DNA of 64,000 nucleotides from Saccharothrix ecbatanensis (GCF_014205015.1 NZ_JACHMO010000001.1:8184001-8248000); one strand, 5' to 3'; positions 9,247 through 18,100 are shown, counted from the first letter of the stretch. The notes: a model not told the origin generated them from the letters alone. Numbers and translations are program-made.

Positions 9247-10110
9247 ATGTCGGCCGGGTCGGGGAGTTCGCTCCTCGGCCCGGCCGATGTCCGTCGGCTG
9301 GCGGCCGAGCTGGACATCCGCCCCACCAAGAAGCTCGGCCAGAACTTCGTGCACGACCCCAACACGGTGCGGCGCATCGTGTCCGCGGCCGGGCTGCGCG
9401 CCGACGACGTGGTGCTGGAGGTCGGCCCCGGCCTGGGTTCGCTGACGTTGGCGTTGCTGCCGTCGTGCCGCGCGCTGGTGGCCGTGGAGATCGACGGGGT
9501 GCTGGCGGACCGCCTGCCGGTGACGGTGGCGGAGCGCGCGCCTGGGCTCGCCGACCGGTTGAGCGTGGTGCACGCCGATGCGATGCGCGTCACACCGTCC
9601 GACATGCCCGTGGAGCCGACCGCCCTCGTCGCGAACCTGCCCTACAACATCGCGGTGCCCGTGGTGCTGCACCTGCTGGCCGAGCTGCCGTCGTTGCGCA
9701 CCGGGCTGGTGATGGTGCAGTCCGAGGTCGCCGACCGGATGGCCGCCGGACCGGGCAGCAAGGTCTACGGCGTGCCCAGCGTCAAACTCGCCTGGTACGC
9801 GGACGCGCGGCGGGCCGGTCCGGTGCCGCGCTCGGTGTTCTGGCCGGTTCCCAACGTGGACTCCGCGCTGGTCGCGTTCGAACGTCACCCACCGCTGTCC
9901 ACTGTGGATCAGAAACAGCTGTTCTCGTTGGTGGACGCGGCTTTCGCGCAGCGGCGCAAGATGCTCCGGGGCGCGTTGTCCGGTTGGGCCGGTTCGGCGG
10001 CCGAGGCGCAGCGCTTGCTCGTCGAGGCGGGCGTCGATCCGGCGGTGCGCGGCGAACAACTGGACGTCAGGGACTTCATCCGGATAGCCGAGGCCGCTGC
10101 CGCTCGATAG
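9247..10110 (+). CDS. rsmA: 16S rRNA adenine dimethyltransferase RsmA/KsgA
   Basis: A 287-residue enzyme that dimethylates A1518 and A1519 of 16S rRNA late in 30S assembly. Motifs: [18 protein letters not shown], the SAM-binding [15 protein letters not shown], and the catalytic NLPYN with flanking [21 protein letters not shown] context. The C-terminal small domain ends [20 protein letters not shown] 9247 is preferred because TGAGGA (9237-9242) lies just before it. A GTG at 9232 in the same frame would add five residues but has no ribosome-binding site. Follows rpfB closely and is probably co-transcribed. Confidence 0.95.
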   Translation: MSAGSGSSLLGPADVRRLAAELDIRPTKKLGQNFVHDPNTVRRIVSAAGLRADDVVLEVGPGLGSLTLALLPSCRALVAVEIDGVLADRLPVTVAERAPGLADRLSVVHADAMRVTPSDMPVEPTALVANLPYNIAVPVVLHLLAELPSLRTGLVMVQSEVADRMAAGPGSKVYGVPSVKLAWYADARRAGPVPRSVFWPVPNVDSALVAFERHPPLSTVDQKQLFSLVDAAFAQRRKMLRGALSGWAGSAAEAQRLLVEAGVDPAVRGEQLDVRDFIRIAEAAAAR

Positions 10111-10199
10111 ACGATGATCTTTCGGCCGAAAGTGTGATTTGCCGGACGATCCCGTTTCAGGCTTGCGTCGATCGGGTCTCGTCAGGTCTACTCGTGTTG

Positions 10200-10286
10200 C
10201 CATCCCGAGCGGCTGAGAGACCTGGCTCTACGACGCCGCAGCAACCACCCCTCCACGGGGGCAGGTGCTTCCGCCAGGATCGATGG
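10200..10286 (+). ncRNA. SAM riboswitch (S-box/SAM-I-like aptamer)
   Basis: Conserved S-box pieces occur in order: CCCGAGCGGCTGAGAGACC, then TGGCTCT, CGACGCCGCAGCAACC, a GC-rich P3 hairpin (CCCCTCCACGGGGG), GGTGCTTCCGCCAGG. The closing P1 helix is CCATC (10200-10204) with GATGG (10282-10286). It precedes the methionine importer metNIQ, the expected target for a switch that shuts expression off when S-adenosylmethionine is abundant. Could be classed with SAM-I or a close actinobacterial variant; the aptamer call itself is strong. Confidence 0.85.
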
Positions 10287-10491
10287 AGGATCACGTGCCC
10301 AGGATGCGAATGCTCACCCGCCGGCGGGTAGTCGACCACGGCCGCCGCACGTCTTCGGCCTGTCGCAGCTCCTCCTAGCCCTAGGCGCTTTCGAATCTCC
10401 CTGCGTCCTTCCGCGGGACACCCTTCTGAGCTGAGCCGCCGGTCCGGCACGCCCTGAGCGTGCCCGGCCGCATGCAGTCGTGGAGCGAAAC
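10287..10491 (+). promoter_or_regulatory. Expression platform/leader of metNIQ
   Basis: A 205-base leader between the aptamer and the metN start. It holds a palindrome ACCCGCCGGCGGGT (10316-10329), a CCTAG/CTAGG dyad (10374-10385) and a hairpin GGCACGC (10446-10452) with GCGTGCC (10458-10464). No hairpin is followed by a U-run, so classical intrinsic termination is not evident. GGAG at 10482-10485 is the ribosome-binding site. How the aptamer controls expression is not resolved. Confidence 0.45.
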
Positions 10492-11502
10492 GTGATCACT
10501 GTCGAGAACCTCACCAAGACCTTCCCCGGGAGTACCGGGCAGGTTCGCGCGCTGGACGGCGTGAACCTGGACGTCGCCGCGGGCACCGTCCTCGGCGTCG
10601 TCGGCCCCAGCGGTTCGGGCAAGTCCACGCTCGCCCGGTGCGTCGGGCTGCTGGAGCGCCCGGACAGCGGCTCGATCCGCGTCGACGGCACCGACCTCGT
10701 CTCGCTCGACGGCATCGCGCTGCGTGCCGCCCGCCGGCAGATCGGCGTTGTGCCGCAAGGGGATTCCCTGCTCCGCCAGCGCACCGCCGCGGGCAACGTC
10801 GCGCTGCCGCTTGAGGCCGCGGGCGTCGCCGGGCCGCAGCGCCGCAACCGCGTCGCCGAACTCCTCGACCTGGTCGGCCTGACCGACAAGGCGGGCTCGT
10901 ACCCCGACCAGCTGTCCGGTGGCCAGCGCCAGCGGATCGCGGTCGCCCGCGCGCTCGCCGCGTCGCCATCCGTGCTGTTGGCCGACGAGCCGACGTCCGC
11001 GCTCGACCCCGACACCACCGGCTCGGTGCTCGCCGTGCTGGACCGCGCGCGGGCCGAGCTGGGCGTCACGGTGCTCGTGGTCACGCACGACATGGGCGTG
11101 GTCCGGCGGATTTGCGACGACGTCGCGGTGCTGGAGAACGGCCGGGTCGTGGAGCACGGCAAGGTGCTCGACCTGGTGTCGGACGCCGCGAGCCGCACGG
11201 CCTCGTCGCTGCTGCCCGCCGTGGACCAGAACCCGGCGCTTGAGGGTTCGTTCGACCGGGTGGCGGACATCGTGCTGGTCGGCTTCGCGGCCGTCGGCGC
11301 GCTGCTGCCCGAGGCGACCAGCCGGTTCGGCGTCGACCTGAACCTGTTGGGCGGCGGCCTGACCAGGCTGGGGGAGACCCCGGTCGCGCGGTTCCGGGTC
11401 GGGCTGAAGGGCGAGCGCGCGGACTCGGCGCTGGAGTGGATCTCGGAGGCGGGCGGCTCGGTGCGGCGGACCCTGTCGGGTCCCCAGGGAGTAGCTGCGT
11501 GA
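10492..11502 (+). CDS. metN: Methionine ABC transporter ATP-binding protein
   Basis: A 336-residue ATPase that powers D/L-methionine import. Walker A is GPSGSGKST, the signature is LSGGQRQR, and Walker B is VLLADEPTSALD with the H-loop VVTHDMG. After the nucleotide-binding domain, a C-terminal NIL (ACT-like) domain starts near VLVGFAAVGALLPEAT; in known MetN proteins this domain binds methionine and inhibits transport. GTG 10492 gives the typical start MITVENLTKTF and sits six bases after GGAG; a GTG at 10480 is in frame but less likely. Its stop overlaps the metI start (GTGA). Confidence 0.95.
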   Translation: MITVENLTKTFPGSTGQVRALDGVNLDVAAGTVLGVVGPSGSGKSTLARCVGLLERPDSGSIRVDGTDLVSLDGIALRAARRQIGVVPQGDSLLRQRTAAGNVALPLEAAGVAGPQRRNRVAELLDLVGLTDKAGSYPDQLSGGQRQRIAVARALAASPSVLLADEPTSALDPDTTGSVLAVLDRARAELGVTVLVVTHDMGVVRRICDDVAVLENGRVVEHGKVLDLVSDAASRTASSLLPAVDQNPALEGSFDRVADIVLVGFAAVGALLPEATSRFGVDLNLLGGGLTRLGETPVARFRVGLKGERADSALEWISEAGGSVRRTLSGPQGVAA

Positions 11503-12182
11503 GGTCTGCGACACCCTGGTCGGAGGTCTTCGACCAACTGCTCGTGGCTACCGGCGAGACGTTGTACATGGTGGTGGTCTCGACCGTCATCGCGGTTCTG
11601 CTCGGCACACCCGTCGGCATCTGGCTCCAGCTCACCGCTCCCGGTGGGCTGAGGCCGCGGCCGGTGCTCCACAAGGTCCTCGGGTTCGTGGTGGACCTCG
11701 GCCGTTCCATGCCGTTCCTGGTGCTGCTGGTCGTGCTCACGTCGTTGACGAGGCTGTTGCTCAGCAGCACGATCGGGCCCACGGCGGCGATCGTGCCGCT
11801 GTCGGTCGGCGCGATCCCGTTCGTCGGCAGGCTGGTGCAGAACGTGCTGTCCGAGGTGCACGTGTCGGTGGTGGAGGCCGCCGTCACGACCGGGTCGTCC
11901 ACGCTGCGGATCGTGCGCAGCGTGCTGCTCCGCGAGTCGGCTCCCGCCCTGGTCAACGCCGTCGGCGTGACCGCGATCGCGTTGCTCGGCTACTCGGCGA
12001 TGGCCGGTGTGGTCGGTGGCGGCGGTCTCGGCGACCTCGCCGTGCGGATGGGCTACCAGCGGTTCAACGACCGTTATCTGTGGAGCACGGTCGTCGTGCT
12101 GGCCGTCATCGCCACCGCGATCCAGCTCGTCACCAACCGTGTCGCGCGCGGCGTCGACCGCCGTCGCACCACTTCTGTCTGA
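11499..12182 (+). CDS. metI: Methionine ABC transporter permease
   Basis: A 227-residue inner-membrane permease with five or so hydrophobic segments. The EAA-type cytoplasmic loop reads VEAAVTTGSSTLRIVRSVLL, followed by the MetI-typical GYSAMAGVVGGGGLGDLAVR and GYQRFNDRYLWSTVVVLAVI. It forms the translocation pore with MetN. The GTG start overlaps the metN stop by four bases (GTGA) and follows GGGAG, so translation is likely coupled. Under the same SAM riboswitch as metN and metQ. Confidence 0.95.
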   Translation: MRSATPWSEVFDQLLVATGETLYMVVVSTVIAVLLGTPVGIWLQLTAPGGLRPRPVLHKVLGFVVDLGRSMPFLVLLVVLTSLTRLLLSSTIGPTAAIVPLSVGAIPFVGRLVQNVLSEVHVSVVEAAVTTGSSTLRIVRSVLLRESAPALVNAVGVTAIALLGYSAMAGVVGGGGLGDLAVRMGYQRFNDRYLWSTVVVLAVIATAIQLVTNRVARGVDRRRTTSV

Positions 12183-12231
12183 TTTCTTTCTGTCTGAATT
12201 TTCGTAGTAGGACTCTCCCAAAAGGAACGAC

Positions 12232-13038
12232 ATGCGTATTCGTGCTGCCCTCGTCGCCGTGCTGCTGACCGCAGTGGGCTGCGGAAGTGGCGACACCGGC
12301 GCCGCCTCGGACCCGAACGCGGCCCTGAGGATCGGCGTCAGCCCTGTTCCGCACGCGCAGGTGCTGCGGTACGTGGCGGACAACCTGGCCGCGTCGAAGG
12401 GCTTGAAGGTCGAGGTCGTGGAGTTCACCGACTACGTGCAGCCGAACACCGCGCTGGTGGACGGTTCGCTGGACGGGAACTACTTCCAGACCGTGCCGTA
12501 CCTGGACACGTTCAAGGCCGAGAGCGGCGCGGCGCTGGAGTGGATCGGCCCCGTGCACATCGAGCCGCTCGGCGTGTACTCGAAGAAGCACAAGGCGTTG
12601 GCCGACCTGCCGTCCGGTGCGCGGGTGGCCGTGGCGAACGACGCGACGAACGAGGCGCGCGGGCTGAAGCTGCTCCAGGACAACGGCCTGATCAAGGTGA
12701 AGCCGGGCACGGAGAAGACGGCGACGATCCGGGACATCGCGGAGAACCCGCGTGGTCTGGAGTTCGTGGAGCTGGAGGCGGCGCAGCTGCCCCGGTCGCT
12801 GGACGACACCGATGCGGCTGTGGTCAATGGCAACTACGCCATCGACGCCGGCCTCAAGCCCGCGTCGGACGCGTTGGCGCTGGAGCGTGCCGAGGGCAAC
12901 CCGAACGCGAACGGGCTGGTGACGCGGGTCGAGCTGAAGGACGACCAGCGGGTGAAGGACCTGCTCGCACTGCTCCAGTCGCAGGAGGTCAAGGACTACA
13001 TCAAGGAGACGTTCTCGGGCTCCGTGCTCGCCGTCTGA
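12232..13038 (+). CDS. metQ: Methionine-binding lipoprotein MetQ/NlpA
   Basis: A 268-residue substrate-binding protein anchored outside the membrane by lipidation. The signal peptide MRIRAALVAVLLTAVGC ends in a lipobox (Ala-Val-Gly-Cys17). The body matches the NlpA/MetQ family: LRIGVSPVPHAQVLRYVAD, FTDYVQPNTALVDGSLDGNY, HIEPLGVYSKK, VANDATNEARGLKLL and AAVVNGNYAIDAGL. An AAAGGA ribosome-binding site precedes the ATG. Third gene of the importer operon, 49 bases after metI, and followed by a strong terminator at 13144-13172. Confidence 0.96.
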   Translation: MRIRAALVAVLLTAVGCGSGDTGAASDPNAALRIGVSPVPHAQVLRYVADNLAASKGLKVEVVEFTDYVQPNTALVDGSLDGNYFQTVPYLDTFKAESGAALEWIGPVHIEPLGVYSKKHKALADLPSGARVAVANDATNEARGLKLLQDNGLIKVKPGTEKTATIRDIAENPRGLEFVELEAAQLPRSLDDTDAAVVNGNYAIDAGLKPASDALALERAEGNPNANGLVTRVELKDDQRVKDLLALLQSQEVKDYIKETFSGSVLAV

Positions 13039-13143
13039 CGCTTCGGCCGGCTCGATGTTCGGCCGGACGTCCGCCGGTCCGGTCCGCCGGTCCGGCGCTC
13101 TGGTGGTCCGGCGGTTCGGCCGCCATCGGCCGGAATCGCTTTC

Positions 13144-13172
13144 GCAGGGGTCCTCGCCAAGGGGACCCCTGC
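13144..13172 (+). terminator. Intrinsic terminator after metQ
   Basis: GCAGGGGTCC (13144-13153) pairs perfectly with GGACCCCTGC (13163-13172) around a nine-base loop, followed by TTTGATCTT. It lies about 105 bases after the metQ stop. The preceding 13050-13130 is a low-complexity run of CCGGTCCG-like units with no gene. Confidence 0.75.
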
Positions 13173-13221
13173 TTTGATCTTGCCGGCTTTGGTCGGCGGA
13201 GGCGCGGGGTCGGCACTGGGC

Positions 13222-13249
13222 TGTGGACAACTCGTGGACCTGTGGACAA
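13222..13249 (-). promoter_or_regulatory. Pair of DnaA-box-like sites
   Basis: TGTGGACAA occurs at 13222-13230 and 13241-13249, the exact reverse complement of the consensus DnaA box TTGTCCACA, in the same orientation 19 bases apart. A weaker CGTGGACCT lies between them and ACTGTGGGC follows. They stand about 100 bases before ispE and no replication-origin genes are nearby. This may be a DnaA-regulated promoter or a DnaA-titration site; binding is inferred. Confidence 0.5.
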
Positions 13250-13337
13250 CTGTGGGCGGTCGGTCGGCGGCAGCGGTAAGAATAGTGTTCAGCACCAGGT
13301 CAGGGGTCGGTAGGAGCGGGCTACCCGGAAACGCCCG

Positions 13338-13343
13338 TACGCT
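13338..13343 (+). promoter_or_regulatory. Predicted -10 of ispE, leaderless
   Basis: TACGCT ends seven bases before the ispE GTG, with no ribosome-binding site in between. The spacing matches the other predicted leaderless genes in this window. Confidence 0.4.
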
Positions 13344-13350
13344 TCATGGC

Positions 13351-14316
13351 GTGCTCGCTGTCGTCCCACCCCCGGTCACCGTCCGCGTCCCGGCCAAGGT
13401 CAACCTGCACCTGGCTGTAGGCGATCTTCGCTCGGACGGCTACCACGACCTCGTGACGATCTTCCAGGCCTTGTCGCTGACCGACGAGGTCACCGTCGCC
13501 ATCGCCGACGACCCCGGGGTCGAGGTGCACGGCGAAGGCGCCGACGCCGTGCCCACCGGCGCGTCCAACCTCGCCTGGCGGGCGGTGCGGGTGCTGGCCG
13601 AGCACGTCGGCCGCGACCCCGACGACCCGAAGGTCCGGGTCGTGATCCGCAAGGCCATCCCGGTCGCCGGCGGCATGGCGGGCGGCAGCGCGGACGCGGC
13701 GGCGACGCTCGTCGGGCTGGCCTCCCTCTGGCGGCTGGAGATCAGCCGGGACGACCTGGCCACGCTGGCGGGCAAGATCGGCGCGGACGTCCCGTTCGGC
13801 ATCTACGGCGGCACCGCGTTGGGCACCGACCGGGGCGACAGGATCGTCCCCGTGCTGTCCCGTCACACGTTCCACTGGGTGCTCGCGTTCGACCGGCGCG
13901 GCCTGCCCACGCCCGAGGTGTTCGACGAGCTGGACCGGCTGCGCGCGGACGGCGATCCGCCTCGGGTCGGTGAGGCGGAGGCCGTGCTGGAAGGCCTGGC
14001 GTCCGGCGACCCGCGTCAGCTCGCGCTGCTGCTGGGCAACGACCTTCAGGCCGCCGCCGTGTCGCTGCGGCCCAACCTGCGCCGCACGTTGCGCGCGGGC
14101 GTGAACGCGGGCGCGTTGGCCGGCATGGTGTCCGGATCGGGGCCGACCTGCGCGTTCCTGTGCACCGACGGCGACGCGGCGGTGCGGGTGGCGGCCGAAC
14201 TGGCGGGCGCGGGTGTGTGCCGGACGGTGCGCGTGGCGCAGGGCCCGGTCCACGGCGCGCGCGTCATCGGCACCGAAGAGGCACCCCGGCCGATCCCGCC
14301 CGAGGTGCACGCGTGA
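13351..14316 (+). CDS. ispE: 4-diphosphocytidyl-2-C-methyl-D-erythritol kinase
   Basis: A 321-residue GHMP kinase of the MEP isoprenoid pathway, phosphorylating the 2-OH of CDP-ME. The N-terminal [20 protein letters not shown] carries the substrate-binding Lys/Asn. The ATP-binding glycine-rich loop is [17 protein letters not shown], and the GHMP C-terminal motif is [13 protein letters not shown]. The start at GTG 13351 follows a TACGCT hexamer by seven bases, suggesting a leaderless transcript. The open frame extends upstream into the DnaA-box region but without family sequence. Ends one base before the convergent PASTA lipoprotein. Confidence 0.96.
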   Translation: MLAVVPPPVTVRVPAKVNLHLAVGDLRSDGYHDLVTIFQALSLTDEVTVAIADDPGVEVHGEGADAVPTGASNLAWRAVRVLAEHVGRDPDDPKVRVVIRKAIPVAGGMAGGSADAAATLVGLASLWRLEISRDDLATLAGKIGADVPFGIYGGTALGTDRGDRIVPVLSRHTFHWVLAFDRRGLPTPEVFDELDRLRADGDPPRVGEAEAVLEGLASGDPRQLALLLGNDLQAAAVSLRPNLRRTLRAGVNAGALAGMVSGSGPTCAFLCTDGDAAVRVAAELAGAGVCRTVRVAQGPVHGARVIGTEEAPRPIPPEVHA

Positions 14317-14317
14317 C

Positions 14318-14740
14318 CTACTCGTCGTTCTTCTTGGCCGACAGCAGCACCTCGGTGTCGCAGGGGACGACCTGCCCGGCGGCCGGGGTCTGCGCGGTCG
14401 TGGTCCAGTTCCGGTCCAGGGCCAGCACTCGCCCCTGACCGGTGGCATCCTGTTCACGGAGCTTGTAGAGGCCCGCGGCCTGCATGGTGTCCTGCGCGGT
14501 CTGGTGGATCATGCCGACGACGTTCGGGACGGTGCAGGTCTTCCCGGCCGGCGCGGGCGTCGTGGCTGCCGGTTCGGTAGCTGCCGGTGCTGTGGCCGCC
14601 GGTTCAGTGGCCGCCGGTTCAGTGGCTGCCGGTGTTGTGGCGGCGGGCACGGTGACCGTCGTGGTGGCCGGCGGTGTGGTGCCACACCCCGCGACCACCA
14701 GGGCCGTCAACGCGCCGGCGACCCACTTCAGCTGTGACAT
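14318..14740 (-). CDS. Small PASTA-domain lipoprotein
   Basis: A 140-residue exported protein. The signal peptide MSQLKWVAGALTALVVAGC ends in a lipobox. A linker of repeated Pro-Ala-Ala-Thr units (about residues 25-60) follows. Then comes one PASTA-like domain: CTVPNVVGMIHQTAQDTMQA, with AAGLYKLREQDATG and PAAGQVVPCDTEVLLSAKK. PASTA domains of Ser/Thr kinases and penicillin-binding proteins bind cell-wall muropeptides, so an envelope role is plausible. AGGGAGT precedes the ATG. The gene is convergent with ispE (one base apart) and divergent from the ABC-F gene. Two Cys residues in the PASTA domain could form a disulphide. Confidence 0.75.
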   Translation of the reverse strand: MSQLKWVAGALTALVVAGCGTTPPATTTVTVPAATTPAATEPAATEPAATAPAATEPAATTPAPAGKTCTVPNVVGMIHQTAQDTMQAAGLYKLREQDATGQGRVLALDRNWTTTAQTPAAGQVVPCDTEVLLSAKKNDE

Positions 14741-14858
14741 CGGACTCCCTGGCTCGGTTACAGGCGGTACGTCGAGTCGGGGCGGACCGTCGTTACCGGC
14801 GCGGTAGCTAGGCTGGCGTACTGCGCATACCCCTGTCTCTCGATGAAGGTGCTGGTAC

Positions 14859-16637
14859 ATGGCCAACTTGGTCAACTTGGAGGCTGTCTCCAAGTCGTTC
14901 GGCGTGCGTCCCCTACTCGACGGCGTGTCCTTGGGCGTCGGCGAAGGCGACCGCATCGGCGTCGTGGGCCTCAACGGCGGCGGCAAGACGACGCTGCTGG
15001 AGGTCCTGGCCGGGCTCGCCGAACCGGACGAGGGGCGGGTCAGCCAGAACCGTGGGCTGCGGATGGCGGTCGTCACGCAGCGCACCGAACTGGCCGAGGG
15101 CTCGACCGTGCGAAACGCCGTGATCGACCCGCTCGGGTTCGACGCCGAGCACGAGTGGGCGGCCGACGCGCGGGTGCGGTCCATCCTCGACGGTCTCGGC
15201 ATCACCGGGTTCGGGCTGGACTCGCCGGTGGGCACGATGTCCGGTGGCGAGCGGCGGCGGGTGGCGCTGGCGGCGGCGTTGGTGCAGGACCTGGACCTGG
15301 TCGTGCTGGACGAGCCGACCAACCACCTGGACGTCGAGGGTGTGCGGTGGCTGGCCGAGCACCTGCTGGCCCGGCGCACGGCGCTCGTCGTGGTGACACA
15401 CGACCGGTGGTTTTTGGATACTGTATGCAGCCGCACGTGGGAAGTCGTCAACGGCAAGGTCGAGCAGTACGAGGGCGGCTACGCGGACTGGATCTTCGCC
15501 CGCGCCGAGCGCGCCCGGCTGGCCGACACGGTCGAGGAGAAGCGCCGCAACCTGGCCCGCAAGGAGCTGGCGTGGCTGCGCCGCGGCGCGCCCGCCCGCA
15601 CGTCCAAGCCCCGCTACCGGATCGAGGCCGCGGAAGAGCTGATCTCCGACGTGCCGCCACCGCGTGACTCGGTCGAGCTGATGGCGTTCGCCAAGCGCCG
15701 GCTCGGGCGCACGGTGCTGGAGCTGGAGGACGCGACGCTGACCGTGCCCGGCCGGACGCTGGTGCGCGACCTGACGTGGCGGATCGGGCCGGGCGACCGG
15801 GTCGGGATCGTCGGCGTGAACGGCTCGGGCAAGACGTCGCTGCTGAAGGCGTTGGCCGGTGAGCGCGAGCTGGAGACCGGTCGGCGGATCCAGGGCCAGA
15901 CGGTGAAGCTCGCGCACCTGAGCCAGGAGCTGCACGACCTGGACGGGTCGATGCGCGTGCTGGAGGCCGTGGAGGAGATCGCGCGGCGGGTGGTGCTGGG
16001 CAAGCAGGAGATGTCCGCGTCGCAGCTGGCCGAGCGGTTCGGGTTCTCGTCGCAGAAGCAGTGGACGCCGGTCGGCGACCTGTCCGGTGGTGAGCGGCGG
16101 CGGTTGCAGCTGTGCCGGCTGCTGATGGCCGAGCCGAACGTGCTGCTGCTGGACGAGCCGACGAACGACCTGGACATCGACACGTTGCAGCAGCTCGAAG
16201 ACCTGCTGGACTCGTGGCCGGGGACGTTGGTGGTGATCTCGCACGACCGGTACCTGGTGGAGCGGGTGTGCGACCAGGTGGTGGCGTTGTTCGGCGAGGG
16301 CGGGCTGACCGACCTGCCCGGCGGGATCGACGAGTACCTGCGGCGGCGGGACCGGCAGAAGGAGGCCGAGGCGGGGGCGCCCAAGGCGACTTTGTCGGCG
16401 TCGGCGGCGCCGTCGTCGGCCGCCGACCAGCGTGCGGCGCGCAAGGAGCTGTCGCGGCTGGAACGGCGGTTCGAGGCGTTGCAGAAGAAGGAAGCGCAGC
16501 TCCACGCGGCGTTGGCGGAGGCGTCCACCGATCCGGAGCGCCTGATGGCGTTGGACGCCGAGCTGAAGGCCGTCATGGTCGAGGTGGAGAGCGTCGAGAC
16601 CCAGTGGCTGGCCGCAGCCGAGAACGCCGAAGGCTGA
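14859..16637 (+). CDS. ABC-F family ATPase
   Basis: A 592-residue soluble protein with two ABC domains in tandem and no membrane segments. Domain 1 has NGGGKTT, MSGGERRRVALAAALV and VVLDEPTNHLD. Domain 2 has NGSGKTS, LSGGERRRLQLCRLLM and VLLLDEPTNDLD. A linker runs between them, and the C-terminus is a charged coiled-coil (RAARKELSRLERRFEALQKK). This is the ABC-F layout: such proteins bind the ribosomal E site and adjust translation or protect against antibiotics. The C-terminal coiled coil is reminiscent of the Uup subgroup, but the subgroup cannot be fixed by eye. A TAGGCT hexamer near 14808 could drive it with a short leader. Confidence 0.88.
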   Translation: MANLVNLEAVSKSFGVRPLLDGVSLGVGEGDRIGVVGLNGGGKTTLLEVLAGLAEPDEGRVSQNRGLRMAVVTQRTELAEGSTVRNAVIDPLGFDAEHEWAADARVRSILDGLGITGFGLDSPVGTMSGGERRRVALAAALVQDLDLVVLDEPTNHLDVEGVRWLAEHLLARRTALVVVTHDRWFLDTVCSRTWEVVNGKVEQYEGGYADWIFARAERARLADTVEEKRRNLARKELAWLRRGAPARTSKPRYRIEAAEELISDVPPPRDSVELMAFAKRRLGRTVLELEDATLTVPGRTLVRDLTWRIGPGDRVGIVGVNGSGKTSLLKALAGERELETGRRIQGQTVKLAHLSQELHDLDGSMRVLEAVEEIARRVVLGKQEMSASQLAERFGFSSQKQWTPVGDLSGGERRRLQLCRLLMAEPNVLLLDEPTNDLDIDTLQQLEDLLDSWPGTLVVISHDRYLVERVCDQVVALFGEGGLTDLPGGIDEYLRRRDRQKEAEAGAPKATLSASAAPSSAADQRAARKELSRLERRFEALQKKEAQLHAALAEASTDPERLMALDAELKAVMVEVESVETQWLAAAENAEG

Positions 16638-16700
16638 CCCACCCACCCACCCACCCGCGAGTCGAACCCCCAGGCCCCGCGTGTCGAACACTCAGGCCCC

Positions 16701-16860
16701 GTGAGTCCTACGTTCAGGACCCGTGAGTCCTACGTTCGGAACCCCCGAATTCAACGCTCAGTACAAGATCGTTTGTTCTGAGCGTTGAACTCGGGGGTCC
16801 TGAACGTAGGACACGGTGGTTCTGAAGGTACGACTCGCGCGTTCTGAACGTAGGACTCAC
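16701..16860. repeat. Dispersed palindromic repeat, copy A
   Basis: A complete copy of a repeat family. Two left units GTGAGTCCTACGTTC (16701-16715, 16723-16737) are followed by a core stem CCCCCGAATTCAACGCTCAG (16742-16761). This pairs, with one mismatch, to 16778-16797 across a 16-base loop. A shortened right unit (16802-16814), a degenerate unit (16824-16838) and a perfect right unit GAACGTAGGACTCAC (16846-16860) follow. It fills the gap between the convergent ABC-F and DivIVA-repeat genes. The loop is identical to that of copy D. Confidence 0.9.
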
Positions 16861-16867
16861 GCGGGGG

Positions 16868-18100
16868 TTAGCGGCCTCGGCGGCGGAGTTCGGTGACGAG
16901 CAGGGGCATGAGCTCGTCGACGAACGCGCAGTCGTAGCCCTGGCCGGCGATCAAGGACGTGGCGAACTTCATCTCGGCCACCTCCGCCGAAGACGCGCCG
17001 ACCATGCCGTCCAACGCGATGCCGACCTCCTCCAACATCCGGTCCACCTGCGACGTCCGGTACCCGCACTGCGCCGGCCCCGCCACCGGGATCTTGATCA
17101 GGCGCAGCTGCTTCCACGACGTGACCGGCGGCAGCGAGACGGGCCGCAGCGAACCGGGCCTCGGCGGGTCGTCGACCAGCTGCTTCTCCACCCGCGCCAG
17201 GAACGCGTCGACCTCGGTCTCGTCGTACCCGCGCCGACCGAACATCGGCCGGCTGAACCGGGCCTCACGCACCTCGCGCGCGGACAGGTCGTCCTGCCCC
17301 AGCAACGTGTTCTCGATCCGGTCCAGGAACTTGTCGACCTGGGTCTCGTGGTACCCGCGTCGACCGCGTGGCGGTTTCCCGAAGGCAGCGGTGCGGACGT
17401 CCCGGGCGGTCAACGGGCGGGTGCCAGGCCCCGGACGCGGGCGCACGGGCGGCAACACCGCGACCGGGCGCTCCAACGCCACCAGGGGCGAGCGCTCCAA
17501 CGTCACCACGACCAGGTCGAGGAACGTGTCCACGTCGTCCTCGTCGTACCCGATCTGCCCGGGCGGGGCGTAGCTGAACTCGTGGTCCTGCACCTGCTGC
17601 GCGGTCAGGTGGTCCCGGCCCGCCAGCGTGTTCTCGATCCGGTCGAGGAACGCGTCGATCTCGCCCTCGTGGTACCCGCGGTTCCCCGGTCTCGGCTTGT
17701 GGAACCGCACCGCCCGCACGTCCTGCGGTGTCAGCCCGGCCGCCGCGGGACGCATCCCGGTCGACGTGGCGTGAGCGCCCTGAGCAGGTGCGGAGGCCTG
17801 CTGCCGCTGCGGCGTCGACCCGAGGGTGTCGGCGACGAGGTCCATGAACGCGTCGACCTCGATCGCGTGGTAACCGGGCCGGCCGGGTCTGAACCGCACC
17901 GTTCGCACGTCGTGCTCGGACACGTTGTCCCGGCCCAGCAAGGTTTCCTCGATGCGGTCGAGGAAGGAGTCCACCTGCCCCTCGTCGTACCCGGGCCGGC
18001 CCGGCGGCGGGCGGTGGAAGGCGACCTGCCGCAGATCCTGCGCGCCCAACAGCGGCGCCGGATGTGCCGGCAGGTGCGTGCGCGCGTCGAACCCGGTCAC
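16868..18100 (-). CDS. DivIVA-domain repeat protein (eight repeats)
   Basis: A 410-residue protein made of eight copies of the short DivI1A-type domain (about 35 residues). Each has the pattern L..V....F......GY...EVD.FLD.....L; examples are GYDEGQVDSFLDRIEETL and GYHEGEIDAFLDRIENTL. Copies 1-6 are well conserved and fall into pairs; copies 7 and 8 are divergent (GYRTSQVDRMLEEVG, GYDCAFVDELMPLLV). There is no long coiled coil as in true DivIVA/Wag31, no membrane segment and no signal peptide. Polar DivIVA binds curved membrane through this region, so the array could be a multivalent scaffold; that is inference. AAGGAGGT precedes the GTG start. A shorter relative lies at 21319-21831. Confidence 0.8.
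   Translation of the reverse strand: MTGFDARTHLPAHPAPLLGAQDLRQVAFHRPPPGRPGYDEGQVDSFLDRIEETLLGRDNVSEHDVRTVRFRPGRPGYHAIEVDAFMDLVADTLGSTPQRQQASAPAQGAHATSTGMRPAAAGLTPQDVRAVRFHKPRPGNRGYHEGEIDAFLDRIENTLAGRDHLTAQQVQDHEFSYAPPGQIGYDEDDVDTFLDLVVVTLERSPLVALERPVAVLPPVRPRPGPGTRPLTARDVRTAAFGKPPRGRRGYHETQVDKFLDRIENTLLGQDDLSAREVREARFSRPMFGRRGYDETEVDAFLARVEKQLVDDPPRPGSLRPVSLPPVTSWKQLRLIKIPVAGPAQCGYRTSQVDRMLEEVGIALDGMVGASSAEVAEMKFATSLIAGQGYDCAFVDELMPLLVTELRRRGR

Noticed and set aside
13222..13249. DnaA boxes as a chromosomal replication origin
   Set aside because: There are only two strong boxes, no AT-rich unwinding region, and dnaA, dnaN and gyrB are absent; the neighbourhood is metNIQ/ispE.
16640..16665. 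CCCACCCACCCACC run after the ABC-F gene as a regulatory repeat
   Set aside because: A short simple-sequence run of about 16 bases with no counterpart elsewhere; no support for function.
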